This document shows, in pieces, positions 42,844 to 53,597 of a DNA stretch of 64,000 bases (position 1 is the first letter of the stretch; each line of letters starts with the position of its first letter). The stretch comes from Schizochytrium sp. TIO01 (lineage: Eukaryota; Sar; Bigyra; Thraustochytrida; Thraustochytriidae). The notes beneath the pieces are model-generated. The model saw only the letters and a list, made by a program, of their open reading frames with translations. It did not search any database and was not told the DNA's origin. The position numbers and the translations under genes are program-made. Location: positions 7,212,668 to 7,276,667 of the forward strand of contig SMSO01000032.1 of NCBI GenBank assembly GCA_004764695.1, written 5' to 3'.

Positions 42844-43626
42844 TGATAATCAACTGTAACAACCAACAAGCTTAGCTCACAGAGAACCTGGATATGGTAT
42901 TATTTGAACACTCGCAGAGAGCCCTTGACAAGAAGGGCCATATGCACTTTTTCCTCTCAGACTTACTTGCTCTTTTTTATACTTTTGCCAAGATCTTGAC
43001 GTATGACATGCTCCTCAGTTGAGTGTTCACCTCCTACCCTCTCTCAGAAAAACAAAAGAAGGATAGATGTATTAGCCTATACTTTCTTCATCACGCCATT
43101 TCTAGTTTTTATTCCTATAACTCGAATTTTATGGATTAATTACTTCGACATTTCCCTTTTCTTATAATCATTATTAGGGTGTTGTGTATTATATGAGTCA
43201 AGCTGACTTGGTGAGTCTCTATTTGGTATAGTTTGTGCATAAGAAGTCTTTTATCCCAAATAATGACATGGAGAATCTTCCATCATAGCTTTTCGTGAAC
43301 TCGTGAAAACAGATTTATAATTATGTTAGGAAGTATCATGCATGGATTCCGACCAGGAACAACTTTTTTTTCATGCTTAATTTCCTGCTCTCAAGTTTTA
43401 GAGCCCTAGCATATCTTTCCTGTTTTTGGCTTGCCATTATACAAATGAAGATGAAATCTAATATTCTCAAATTTTGTTTTCTAACTTGCAATACCTGTAA
43501 GATTTGCAGGTACACATAAGAAATTCATATAAAGTATATTTATATTCCACAGCAATATATGTTTCACCAGAACTTAAAAAACTATAAGAAGTATATACAT
43601 AGTTTATGCAAAGGAGGAAACCAAGT
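42844..43626. other. Intergenic region between converging VPS26 and 5-phosphatase genes
   Basis: AT-rich 3' flanks; no coding frame, RNA gene or array seen. Confidence 0.5.
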
Positions 43627-46227
43627 TTAAGAGATAACACATACTTGACTTTCTGCTTTCCCTATCTCATGAGACTCCAGGCCAATGAGAGTAGGGTCGT
43701 CTATGTTGTCCACATCTACAGCATACACGGCTGCAACAGGACGATGATCTGACATGCGGATCGTCGGCTCGCTAGCATAATGCAGTATTTGAATTGTGTC
43801 GGAACGGGTCGACTTGCAGAGAATCCGGTCTGTCCATGCAGGAATACGTTGCTTCTTTGATGTATCGTATAAGTCACTGTCTTTGTCGAATTTGTAGGTT
43901 GGTTTGAAGTGGAGAGGTCCCTCAATAAAATTGCGAAATACTCGTTTCGCCTTCATCTCCTTCCGCAGTTGGTCACTGTCGAGTAAAGAGTTGTGGCCTA
44001 GACGAGACTGGCTCTTAATCAACTCTTCAACCTTTTCGCGTTCTGCGTCGATTCGGTAATTAAAGTCACCCATCCAAAAGACCCGGTCAAATCTAGCAGA
44101 CGCACGCCCTCGAGGATCCGATTCTCCGACGATGTCATACCCACTTGGTAAGGGTTTATCAGAGCTATTACCCAACTTTGAGGGAGGCGCATCGGGTAGG
44201 TCATCATCATCAGAGTCACTTTCCTCCCCACTTTGGTCTGAGTCACCAGCTTTATGTTCCTCGGTATGATTATCTGCATGCTCGAAATCGCCTTGTTCTC
44301 TGCTATGCGAGGTTTGCTTCTTGCTTGTTTTATTTCGCATTGACGCAGCGCGCTTGGCCTTATCTGCAGATTGCTGTTGTAGCTGCTGCTGAGTCTGCTG
44401 TGTCTTTACACGAAAACCTGGAGGTAGTGCAAGCTTCATGTCAATGCGATGAAAGTGTTCATTGCGTCGCTGTACTCGGTGCTGGTGTGCTTCAAAGTGA
44501 GAAGCAATGAACAAAAAGCTGGTTCGTCCAAGCTGAAATGAAACACCTACACCGCCCTTATTGCCAATGGTATCTCGATACCCTGTTGGCACGGCATGCG
44601 AGCCGACTTTAGAAAGAACAGGGAGCATTTGTTTACGTACAAAAACAGCAAGATGTGTTGCTTGTAGTGTATGACTTCGTAGCATTGAGTAGTCAGAACC
44701 CAGATATTGCGCTAGCCTTTGTTCCCAGTTTCTTTTTCGGGTAATTACAGCAGATTTTGCGATTGTACGCTCACATTCTTGGGTTCCAACAGCATATATA
44801 TCAAATTCGCCTCTCGGAATGAGAATCTCAAGCGGTGCATCATCAGTAACGCTTTTGCCCATTAAATTCCAAGTGCAACAAAACACCATTGCTTGATTTG
44901 TTTTTCGCATGCGTGATGTCAAACCTATGCCATCTGCTTTAGCATCATAACGTAACTCCTTAGGCCAACCTCTGGCATGGTCTTCATGGGAGTGCATATT
45001 AGAAAACTGAGTTTCCTCGGTTTCTTTTTCATATAACGCTTCAGAATTTCTATCTTTCGAAGAATCATGATAAAGGTTTCCATCAGTTTGGGCCTTGTTC
45101 GAATCAAAAATTATATCATCATCATCATCGTCATCATCATCGTCGTCATCATCGTAATCGGCGTTGTCATCGCTAGATTCTTCATCGTTTCCATAGCTAT
45201 CATCATCGTTTACATTTACATCATCGTCACTCTCATCATCATTGTGCAAAATCTCTGATGCACTACTAGACAAGGCGTCATGTTCTTGCTGCATTCTATC
45301 ACCAAGGTGTTTCTCACTTGGAATAACTGCTGCAGCGTTGTCTCTCCTTGAACTATTTCGAGCATGGCGACTGCGATGTGAAGTTTCTGAGCCGGACATA
45401 CTTTGATTGTCTTCATCACTCAAGTTTCCATCAGAATTTTCTACACTAGACTCATCGCCACTACTGGCGAAGCGGCTATCCATGTCTTGCGATTGACTTG
45501 TTTGGTTGCACTTTCCCGGACTACAGGAAGTATCCGCCTTGTTTTTCATAGAGCGAGTGATCATACTATCAATTGAAGAATCTCGAAGCATTCGGTTGCT
45601 ACATGTTTTTGAGGGACTATCTTCCACATGATTCCCACATTCTTCATCACCTCCAACACGAGGAAATCGCTCACCACCATTTGAGGATAACTCTTTTAAC
45701 TTCGAGGTTCTCCTGTGATCCTCTTCCTCTTCTTGGGAACTCTCTACACGTGGTGTAGAATGAACCATAGACCGCGACGATTTCATGTTTGACGCACTGC
45801 TATGAATTGATGAAGGAAAGCAGCTCTTCGTACTGCTAGAGGTTGCCTGGACTTCATCGTAAGAGTTTTTAATATCGCTTGTCGTGCTGATGATACTGTC
45901 ATAATTCTTAGATCTAATGACTTCTTTCGAAGTATCCTTGCTTTTCTTTGTTGGGGGCTTTGGTGAGGGCAATATCCCTTTTGGGGCATACTGTACTTCG
46001 GCTGCATCAAATAAATCCATAATACGACCTTCGTCGATATGAACTTGTTCTGTGACAAGCCTCATAAAGTTTTCAACCTTTTGCTTATTTTCATCGAGAA
46101 AGCCAAGAAGCTCAAGCTCTCTTGCAGCGGTCATGCTATGAAATACAAAACCTCCCTCCTCACTTTTGCCAGGCGCCCCTTCCAGAGGAGCATGTGTCCC
46201 ATCTTCACAAACAGTCGCGGGCGACAT
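43627..46227 (-). CDS. Inositol polyphosphate / phosphoinositide 5-phosphatase with CAAX box
   Basis: The enzyme removes the 5-phosphate from inositol phosphates or phosphoinositides. 866 residues, single exon, ATG at 46227. Residues 1-440 are Ser/Asp/Glu-rich, probably disordered, with an 11-Asp run at about 360. The catalytic domain starts at about 450 with CTWNLMGK, then ECERTIAKS, GNKGGVGVSF, FIASHFEAHQ, WMGDFNYRID (about 722), RIPAWTDRIL (about 797) and SDHRPVAAVY (about 827). The two 5-phosphatase signatures, (F/W)xGDxN(F/Y)R and (R/N)xPxW(C/T)DR(I/V)L, are intact. A Gln-rich, acidic insert of about 100 residues splits the domain. The last four residues, CVIS, form a CAAX box with Ser last, predicting farnesylation and membrane attachment as in INPP5A, INPP5B and INPP5E. 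Which substrate it uses cannot be read from sequence. Confidence 0.95.
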   Translation of the reverse strand: MSPATVCEDGTHAPLEGAPGKSEEGGFVFHSMTAARELELLGFLDENKQKVENFMRLVTEQVHIDEGRIMDLFDAAEVQYAPKGILPSPKPPTKKSKDTSKEVIRSKNYDSIISTTSDIKNSYDEVQATSSSTKSCFPSSIHSSASNMKSSRSMVHSTPRVESSQEEEEDHRRTSKLKELSSNGGERFPRVGGDEECGNHVEDSPSKTCSNRMLRDSSIDSMITRSMKNKADTSCSPGKCNQTSQSQDMDSRFASSGDESSVENSDGNLSDEDNQSMSGSETSHRSRHARNSSRRDNAAAVIPSEKHLGDRMQQEHDALSSSASEILHNDDESDDDVNVNDDDSYGNDEESSDDNADYDDDDDDDDDDDDDIIFDSNKAQTDGNLYHDSSKDRNSEALYEKETEETQFSNMHSHEDHARGWPKELRYDAKADGIGLTSRMRKTNQAMVFCCTWNLMGKSVTDDAPLEILIPRGEFDIYAVGTQECERTIAKSAVITRKRNWEQRLAQYLGSDYSMLRSHTLQATHLAVFVRKQMLPVLSKVGSHAVPTGYRDTIGNKGGVGVSFQLGRTSFLFIASHFEAHQHRVQRRNEHFHRIDMKLALPPGFRVKTQQTQQQLQQQSADKAKRAASMRNKTSKKQTSHSREQGDFEHADNHTEEHKAGDSDQSGEESDSDDDDLPDAPPSKLGNSSDKPLPSGYDIVGESDPRGRASARFDRVFWMGDFNYRIDAEREKVEELIKSQSRLGHNSLLDSDQLRKEMKAKRVFRNFIEGPLHFKPTYKFDKDSDLYDTSKKQRIPAWTDRILCKSTRSDTIQILHYASEPTIRMSDHRPVAAVYAVDVDNIDDPTLIGLESHEIGKAESQVCVIS

Positions 46228-47499
46228 TGAGCGGGCTTGCAGGGCTGCTGGACCCTATCAAAAGCCCTTTGTAGCTCGCTTAACCAGGCTCGCAGTAGTG
46301 AGTAGCAGACTCTTCAGCCTCCTTTGGCACATTTTATTCTGGGTTGATCAGGCAGGAGAACCCTATATGGCCGTTGACATCAATGTTTAGCAAAGAGAGG
46401 GAAACTCATAACACTATCGAGACGAATATATGAATCAGTAAATGGTCTCCCTGGAGTCGCTTCTAAGTGGGGTTCAACTTATTTTTAGCCGTTGACCTCG
46501 AGGTCATCCAAGATTATACACACTCACCGGTTGGTGAGAGGTTTGTGTTTTAAACAACTTTTATACTATAACGGATACATCCTTTGATGGTCAACACATC
46601 CACCCGAACACAAATCAGAGATGCAACACATGGTGCTGTGTGGTACATAATTAAGATATCTAGTTACAGCAGTTGTTTTCTTTGGGGTATGGTCAGACTC
46701 AAGGGTCTGCGCAAGTCAAGGTTCTTGAACGACCCATATTGCTCTATCCCTAGTCACTGTTTCTTGATGAACTTTAAGGAAGAAAAGATCCGTTTAAAAT
46801 TGTCCTAAAAGAGATTTAAGCTATTCAATGAACATGGTACTTTCTATGACGACTTGCATCAAGTTGTAACTTACTCCGGACCTTTTAGAATGTTGAGTTG
46901 ATAACAAACAAAACAAAAAAACATACAGAAAAAAACACGATGGTGAAATTGATATGTATACATTTCTAACATTAAACTGAATTAGTATTTGGATATGGTT
47001 CTCAGCATTACTTGCACAGTCTCTGCTTGTAAGACATCTTGCTTGCTATCTTGCTGAAGAGTAGGATTCGAAATGCCCAACACCTGATGTAAGATAATGC
47101 ATTCGAGACAACGGATCTTGATTGCTCAAAAGTGTCAAAGTGTTGGAGTTCTAAAAAACGTTAGACTCTACTTCTGCACGTTCCTGCTCTCTAAGAAACG
47201 AAATAAGCTTCATCATAGGTGGACGGATCATCTATGTTACTCAACGGTTTAATGAAATAAAATAGCACTATTCAATATGAGCCCGACCTTAAGGGAATAA
47301 TACTGATCACTTCAACGCTCAAATGCACAGAGTCCTTAGTAAAATAGTAAGTTACACTATGCAAAGAACCGCTTGGTGTCCAGTTCCGTTTGCCAGAAAA
47401 AAAGCTCAGCTGCAAATCCCAAACTGATCTTGAAGCTTGCCTAGCACGAGCTCAGCAATCCTCTACTTGTCACTTCGTGAGCAATTCAACTAATTTAAA
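46228..47499. other. Divergent intergenic region upstream of the Cys-rich gene A
   Basis: AT-rich, no coding frame or array. Should contain promoters for the 5-phosphatase (-) and gene A (+). Confidence 0.5.
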
Positions 47500-48045
47500 A
47501 TGATGCGTAATTTGCTTGTAGCCCTTTGCCTTCTGGCAGCTCCACAACTTTCATTCGGTGTAGATTTGATCACCTGTGCTTCTGGAGAAAGTCTTTGCTG
47601 TGATGCGCAGGACACTAGTGTTTCTTCGTACAACTTCATCGCATCCGACATTCAGGGATGCGGAACCTGGAGCTCTGACGCCAGTGACTCAAACTACTGT
47701 GTCCGTCTCATCACAAACTATGATTCCTCCGTTCTGGAAGGGTCCTCTTGCTGGTGCGGAACTTCGAACAGCAGTGTAGACAATGGAGACTGGATGTATG
47801 ACTGTGATGCTGAGCAATGCACTGAGAACCCCACTGGTACCACATCTTCTTACCCTGTGTTTTGTGATCTTGTTGAGGAGGTTGAGGGCTTTTTCGCTGC
47901 TCTTGGTACCCTCTTTATTGTTATCATTGTCGCAGCAGTTGTTGCCGTCATCGGTATCATTGTTTGCATCTGGTTCTGCTGCTGCAAAAACAAGGGCGGA
48001 ACTCAAGTTGTTGTTGTTCAGTCCCCGGGTGGTGGAGACAAGTAA
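47500..48045 (+). CDS. Cys-rich single-pass membrane protein, family member A
   Basis: 181 residues; I do not recognise the family. Signal peptide at 1-20 (NLLVALCLLAAPQLSFG), an ectodomain of about 110 residues with ten cysteines, one membrane helix at about 137-160 (LFIVIIVAAVVAVIGIIVCI), then WFCCCKNKGG, a likely palmitoylation cluster, and a short basic/Val-rich tail. The ectodomain pattern is C-x6-CC near the start, a GC pair, a lone C, SSCWCG, a DxGxWxYDCD-x2-C block and a final FC. One N-glycosylation sequon (NSSV) lies after CWCG. Topology should be type I, with the ectodomain outside or in the secretory lumen. Two in-frame ATGs open the gene; either gives a good signal peptide. The paralogue lies 6.3 kb downstream on the same strand, beyond a retrotransposon. 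Function unknown. Confidence 0.85.
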   Translation: MMRNLLVALCLLAAPQLSFGVDLITCASGESLCCDAQDTSVSSYNFIASDIQGCGTWSSDASDSNYCVRLITNYDSSVLEGSSCWCGTSNSSVDNGDWMYDCDAEQCTENPTGTTSSYPVFCDLVEEVEGFFAALGTLFIVIIVAAVVAVIGIIVCIWFCCCKNKGGTQVVVVQSPGGGDK

Positions 48046-48751
48046 GACCATTAGAGTTCTCGTAGATTTTTGTATAACGCAATTTGTTTTCTATTTTGAC
48101 TGTTCTACCCTTATGTCTTCCTTTGCATAGATAATTGCAGGAGGGAAAAAAGAAAAAGAGGAAGATCCACTACCTTGTTGTCGTGATTTTTAGTATTTGG
48201 GATTAATGCATATCCATGTTTCGTAAGAACCCAATTCCTCCTTTTCATTCTTCTTTATTTTAAAAAATGAGGAAGAAGCGCCTACAATCTGGGCATTGTT
48301 GTTTATAATTCATAGCCGTGGATTTGCTTTTCGTTACAACAGCACACAACAGGTAATCTGAAGCGGCTCTCATTGCTAAAAGTTATTCATATAAATGGCA
48401 CGTGATGGTATGTGCACATGCCATATATTAGAATTCTCTGTTAACTATGTTACTTTGCGTGTTTTGATCTTAGCACCGAATTATATCGTGCTTCCATATT
48501 GACTCGTCTAATATAGTAAAAATGTAGCTGCGTGAACAACTCTGTTCCAAGGAAATCGTCGTGCAATATGAACTCCTCGTTTGGTGGATTTCTAGGCTTG
48601 ACGAATTTTGTCCTGCACGTATTTGCTTTCGCAGCTGTCTTTATTTCCAGTTGCAGATTGTTGCCACGTAAACATTTTCGCGTCTTAAATATTCTGTAGT
48701 TTGTAACTAGAGCGTCCCTTGATCAATTAGTTCCTCAATTGAAGGGCACTA
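48046..48751. other. Downstream flank of gene A, left of the retrotransposon
   Basis: AT-rich, presumed 3' UTR of gene A; no coding region seen. The last bases, GGCACTAAGTACT across the junction, recur just right of the element. Confidence 0.5.
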
Positions 48752-49116
48752 AGTACTGAGAAGGAATTCAGACACATCTCTGCGACATGACTTCGCAAGA
48801 TTAAGAGGAGCCCCTATCTGACGAGAGCAGGACAAAAGTGTCACGATGGCATGATGGGTGATGTCATGCTGGCATGATGGGTGATGTACAACACTGCGCT
48901 GGAATCAGCCAGGGAATGAAGGGAATCAAGCAAGCATCAAGAGGAGTCTGCAAAGCAAAACCTGCAGGCAGACCCGAAATACCAAAGCGACCAGAAGCAC
49001 TTGAATTTATCAAGCACATTCTACAAGACAATCCTAGCCATAGTAATAACTAATTACTACCACCTAAGACATTTACCCAAATACCTCTAAGTAATCATAA
49101 CCACGTTTTCACTAGG
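48752..49116 (+). repeat. 5' LTR of the copia element
   Basis: Starts AGTACTGAGAAGG, ends GTTTTCACTAGG; 365 bases matching the 3' copy. It contains a short tandem pair, GGCATGATGGGTGATGT twice, in what would be U3. The outer one or two bases at each end are ambiguous. Confidence 0.95.
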
Positions 49117-49127
49117 TTATGGGCCCA
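49115..49127 (+). promoter_or_regulatory. Primer-binding site, anticodon arm of initiator tRNA-Met
   Basis: GGTTATGGGCCCA directly follows the 5' LTR. Its complement, TGGGCCCATAACC, is the anticodon stem-loop of eukaryotic initiator tRNA-Met (CAT anticodon inside), not the tRNA 3' end. Drosophila copia is known to prime from such a 5'-half tRNA-iMet. Confidence 0.75.
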
Positions 49128-49146
49128 AGATAACTCATTTGGAAAA

Positions 49147-49523
49147 ATGTCTCAGCACGAAGAAAACGCAACCTTCTCGTCTCAAACAGACGCGACGGCC
49201 GGTGCCAACCGAGAAAATAGGAGGATCCAAGTATACGAGCGTGTACTGATCCAATGACTAAACTAGCTATGGATACAAAACTATATGCCTTTCTAGTAGG
49301 AATAGTAAGCTCACAAGCAGACTTACTTTTCGTCATGAACAAGAACAATACAGAAACCATGTCAGGCCTCAAGGCATGGGAGAACCTGGAAGCGCATTTC
49401 TTATCGAAAAACAATGGAGGAGCCATAGCTTTGATAAAAGCATTCTCAGCCTTAAAACTCAAGAAAAGAACTCATCGCGAGACAACGACGAGGAAAATCA
49501 GAGTTCAAAGTCCTTTATGCTAA
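49147..49523 (+). pseudogene. Truncated, frameshifted gag of the copia element
   Basis: Starts at an ATG encoding MSQHEENATFSSQ; this frame stops after 36 codons and the similarity continues in another frame with AWENLEAHFLSKNNGGA, typical of copia gag (UBN2-type). A further shift near 49.47 kb leads into the next frame. The CCHC zinc knuckle is absent, and the gag-to-protease distance is only about 0.5 kb where family members have about 1 kb or more, so an internal deletion is likely. Confidence 0.75.
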
Positions 49524-49536
49524 GGCAGAATCGATA

Positions 49537-51858
49537 GTGGAAGAACTACTCACTTATGTGGACCCAAACAATGTGGCAAAAGAAATTGCTTCATTAATGC
49601 TACTTACGACACTAAGCAGCATAGGGTCATTCGCATCTAGCTCTGAACTCAGGACAATCCTGGCGGGTAATAGAAAGAGTCTCCATACGGGATGCACAAG
49701 AACGATTACTGCCAATCGAGATGTATTCATAGAATTCTACAACCTCCCTGATAAGAGACGCATAGAAGTGGCAGGCGGCACACACCTCACCGTTACTCAA
49801 GGTGGAGTTGCACTCTTTGAGGTTCCAACCACTGACGGGAAAGTTACACAGATACGCCTCATGGCAGACTACTGTCCAGCAATGAAATCTACTCTCATCT
49901 CTACAAGTGACCTTCTTGCACAAGGCTATGATATCCACTTACGACAACTTATTATGGATACCCCTAGTACAGAACAAATACAGTTGGGTTCATATCATGG
50001 ATCTCCAACACTAACATTCAGTACCAAACAACAAGCTCTGGCAGTAACCACTACCCAAGTCAATAACAAGGACTGGCTAACATTGCATCTACGTCTGGGC
50101 CATCCTAATCCCATCCGGATGTCACATACATTAGGCGTCCCGGTCTCCAAAATCAAATTTCGATGCCCTCAATGCATGTTAGCTAACATCAAGACGCGAC
50201 CTGTCCCACAGGGACCACATGAAGACCGTTCCTACAAACCACAACAAGCCGCGACACTTGATGTAGTAGGACCAATGCCTGTCGATGGCTTACCCAAGAA
50301 CATTCGATATGTTCTAATAGCGCGAGATTTAGCCTCAGACATTGCTCAACCATACGGAATGACTACTCCGAGCGAAGTTTCAATTGCTCTCAAAGGATGG
50401 CGTGCCGACTGGCATGGCTATGAGAAACGTCCAGCTCGCCTGTACGTAGACGGAGCCAAATATTTCCTTCATGGAGAATTCCGACGTCTCTGTAACGAAT
50501 GGGATTGGACACTTAGCATTAGTCCCAGTGGAGCTCACGCTCTACACCCAGCGGAATCAATAAATGGCACTTTCCTACGACTTACTCGAGTCTTACTCCG
50601 TACGGCACAACTTCCAGATAAATTCTGGTGGCTCGCATATCAGCACGCAGCCTATCTCCGGAATCGTTTATGCACTCAACGTCATCGAATCTCACCATAC
50701 GAACGTCACTATGGCAAACCGCCATCCCTTGATCATTTACATATCTTTGGGAGTGATGTGGTCTTCAAGAATCAGAATCCTCCAAACAAACTTACACCTA
50801 GAGGTCTACGCGGACTGTACCTAGGCCCTGCACGGGAGTACAATTATGATACGCATCTCATCCTAACTCGAGACACGAAACGTTTTGTTGTTAGCCGAGA
50901 TGTCGTTTTCTATGATGACTTCATTACGAATCGCGTACTCAACTGCTTTGAAGATCCATTGAATTCTGGACCACTAACCTCACCTGCATTGTCACGCACT
51001 CCACATGGTACATCCGATACCAATAACTGGGCTGACGTACCAAACTCTACTAACCTTACTCCTTCATTTGAAACACCCTTGGGGACTAACCGCCCGACTA
51101 TAAACACATCCTCTAACAGTACTGTGACAGCTTCACCGCTTGAGCACACTGCTCGGGCTTTACCGCCCGACAAAGATGGAATGACCTCACAGTCTCCACT
51201 TAATATTCTATCACCCACTCTAAATGAACCGATTTTGAGTTCCCCTCTTTTATCAAGACGGGCGACGAGTGCGGTCATGTTAATGAATGAGAAACCTGCC
51301 TTCGCTAACCCCGGAGCAGACGATTATGAGAATCCTGACTTTGTATCAGACGATTATGAGAATCCTGACTTTGTATCAGACGATTATGAGAATCCTGACT
51401 TTGTATCAGACGATTATGAGAATCCTGACTTTGTATCAGACGATTATGAGAACCCTGACTTTGTATCAGATGATTATGAGAACCCTGACTTTGCTAGAGT
51501 CGAAGCAGATGCCTATGAATCACATAGAAGTACAAATGATCAAAATACACTACTCAGAGCACCCTCCCATAATGCAGGAGATGAAAACGATGCTGATAAT
51601 AACGATGATGATTATAAACCCTCACAGGAACCTATCATCACCACGGGCATCAGACGTAGCAGTCGTACACGAATTCCAGTTACACGTATTAACATTGACG
51701 CTGAAACTGCATTTGGTGCAGCAAATAGACACACATACAGTGCACTTAATATACCCGTAACCGGAATGGGGGAGCAGTCCCAACCTGACTTCTCAGGAAT
51801 GGGGGAGCGTGTTTTCCATGACACATACTCAACACGGAACCAAACGTCCACGCTCTGA
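49537..51858 (+). pseudogene. Copia pol, first part: gag end, protease and integrase
   Basis: A 773-codon open frame with no ATG at its left end. Order: last gag stretch (EELLTYVDPNN); protease with LHTGCTRTIT, where family members have D-(S/T)-G, so the catalytic Asp is His (CAT at 49684-49686); the pre-integrase HLRLGHPNP...CPQC zinc motif (about 50090-50180); integrase core with Asp in LDVVGPMP, Asp in LYVDGAKYF and Glu in HPAESINGTF, spaced D-35-E; GLYLGPAREYNYD C-terminal region; six DDYENPDFVS repeats; and an acidic linker before RT. Integrase looks intact, protease does not. Confidence 0.9.
51319..51495 (+). repeat. 30-bp coding minisatellite in the integrase-RT linker
   Basis: Six in-frame copies encoding DDYENPDFVS; the first four are identical in DNA, the last two carry the same AAT-to-AAC change, and the sixth is shortened. 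Confidence 0.95.
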
Positions 51859-53314
51859 CGGAGCCTTTCATGCTTCACGTCAGGGGGAGAATCTAACAAA
51901 TTCCGTAAAGCAGAAAACCAACAACAGCAATGTCATGCAAACAGTACAAAATTCCATTATGCGACTGACTCCAAATATCACAGTTCCAAAGACATACAAA
52001 GAATTTACAAGGATGAAGCCTGAAGATCAAGAACCTTGGATAGAAGCTATTCGGAAAGAATGGTCAAACCTTGAACGAAGCGGCACTTTCTTACTGGTCC
52101 CAAGATCTACTGCCACCACAGGTACCATGGGAGCCAGATGGGTATTTACCTACAAAGAAATCGAAGACATCGCAAAAGCACGACTAGTTGTGCAAGGCTT
52201 TGACGAACCACTCGAACCGAAAGTCGACGTCTATGCACCAACTTCAGATCGCCTAACACTTCGAACTGCTCTTGTAGTTGCTCTAACTCGAAATTGGGCA
52301 ACAGCAGTACTAGACGTGTCCGCAGCCTTTCTTCAAGCTGAAATCGACCACGACAACGAGAATATCTTTGTAGAACCACCTGAAGGTGTAACAGTCCCGG
52401 ATGGACATGTTTATAAGTTAGCTCGCTCACTTTATGGCCTCCGAACAAGCCCAAGACGTTGGTCCCAGCATTTGTCAAAGACACTCTGTGACAGTGGACT
52501 CAGGAAAAGCAAATTTGATCCCAGTTGCTACATGAACGAAAATACCATTATCATTACTCATGTTGATGATCTTTTCATATTTGGAACGACAAATGCGGTT
52601 CGCAACACTGTTCAAGCACTTATGAACAAGTACGAGGTAAAAGTACAACACAATCCAGAAGAAGTGTATTACTTGGGACTCAAATTCAAGTACAACAGAC
52701 GAGACAAAGTGTGCACAATCTCGCAAGAAAAATTCGCTGCAAAGATACTCGAGACTAGTGGAATGTCCAACGCAAACTTTACTAAAACACCATTAGAAAA
52801 GGGGTGTAGTTTACCGGACCATCCAATAGAGGAACAACACAGGGACTACAGATCGATTCTCGGAAAATTACTTTACTTAGGACAGACTAGGATCGACTTA
52901 GCATTCGCACTTCATCAAGTCAGCAGACACGGACATAAGAATGGTGACATTCACATGCATGCCCTAAAACGAATAATGCGTTACATTAAAGGAACCCAGG
53001 AGTATGGATTAACATTACGAGGACATACTTCCGAACAAGACTTACAAATTAACGTATTCGCAGATGCGAGTTATGCTGCAGTTGAAGATCCTCACCTTAA
53101 ATCTGTTTCTGGTTATGTGATTAGAATTAACGACAGTGCAGTACTGTGGAAATCCACCCGCCAATCAATGATTGCCTTAAGTACTCTGGAAGCCGAAATG
53201 ATGAGTATTCATGAAGCCACACGAGCTGCAATAGGAGTCAAAAAATTTCTTACACGAACTCGGTGTGAATACAGGAGTCATACATATTTACACGGACTCT
53301 CAGTCAGTCGTTGA
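51809..53314 (+). pseudogene. Copia pol, second part: reverse transcriptase and start of RNase H
   Basis: Opens by GTG in a frame +1 from the integrase frame; a duplicated stretch (GMGEQ...GMGER) lies at the junction. RT signatures: EPWIEAIRKEW, GARWVFTYK, ARLVVQGFDE, VLDVSAAFLQAEID (catalytic Asp), SLYGLRTSPRRW, ITHVDDLFIFG (the YVDD box with His for Tyr) and GKLLYLGQTRIDLAFA. RNase H begins with VFADASYAAVED, then STLEAEMMSIHEA. The frame is lost near 53.27 kb, inside RNase H. No stop codon interrupts the RT core. Confidence 0.9.
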
Positions 53315-53597
53315 TGTATTAAACAGAGGTCACTGGAACGACCGTAATAAACACTTGGCTCTCAAATATCTCAGTTTATCAGTACTACAAGAAGAAGGCA
53401 AGATCAAAGTATATCACATTCCCGGCCAACTTAACCCTTCAGACTGTTTGACAAAGTCCTTACCTATTGAGCCACATTGGAGACATAGCGACACACTCAT
53501 GAAAGCTCAACCGGCGGACTTGGGGGGAGTACTGAGAAGGAATTCAGACACATCTCTGCGACATGACTTCGCAAGATTAAGAGGAGCCCCTATCTGA
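53265..53597 (+). pseudogene. Copia RNase H C-terminal part in a shifted frame
   Basis: Continues RNase H with IYTDSQSVVDVL (catalytic Asp), VYHIPGQLNPSDCLTKSLP, then reads 70 bases into the 3' LTR before stopping. One +1 shift separates it from the RT frame. Confidence 0.88.
53522..53529 (+). promoter_or_regulatory. Polypurine tract of the copia element
   Basis: GGGGGGAG immediately left of the 3' LTR; the plus-strand primer site. It overlaps the 3' LTR edge by two bases as defined here, so the LTR may really begin at TACTGAG. Confidence 0.75.
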
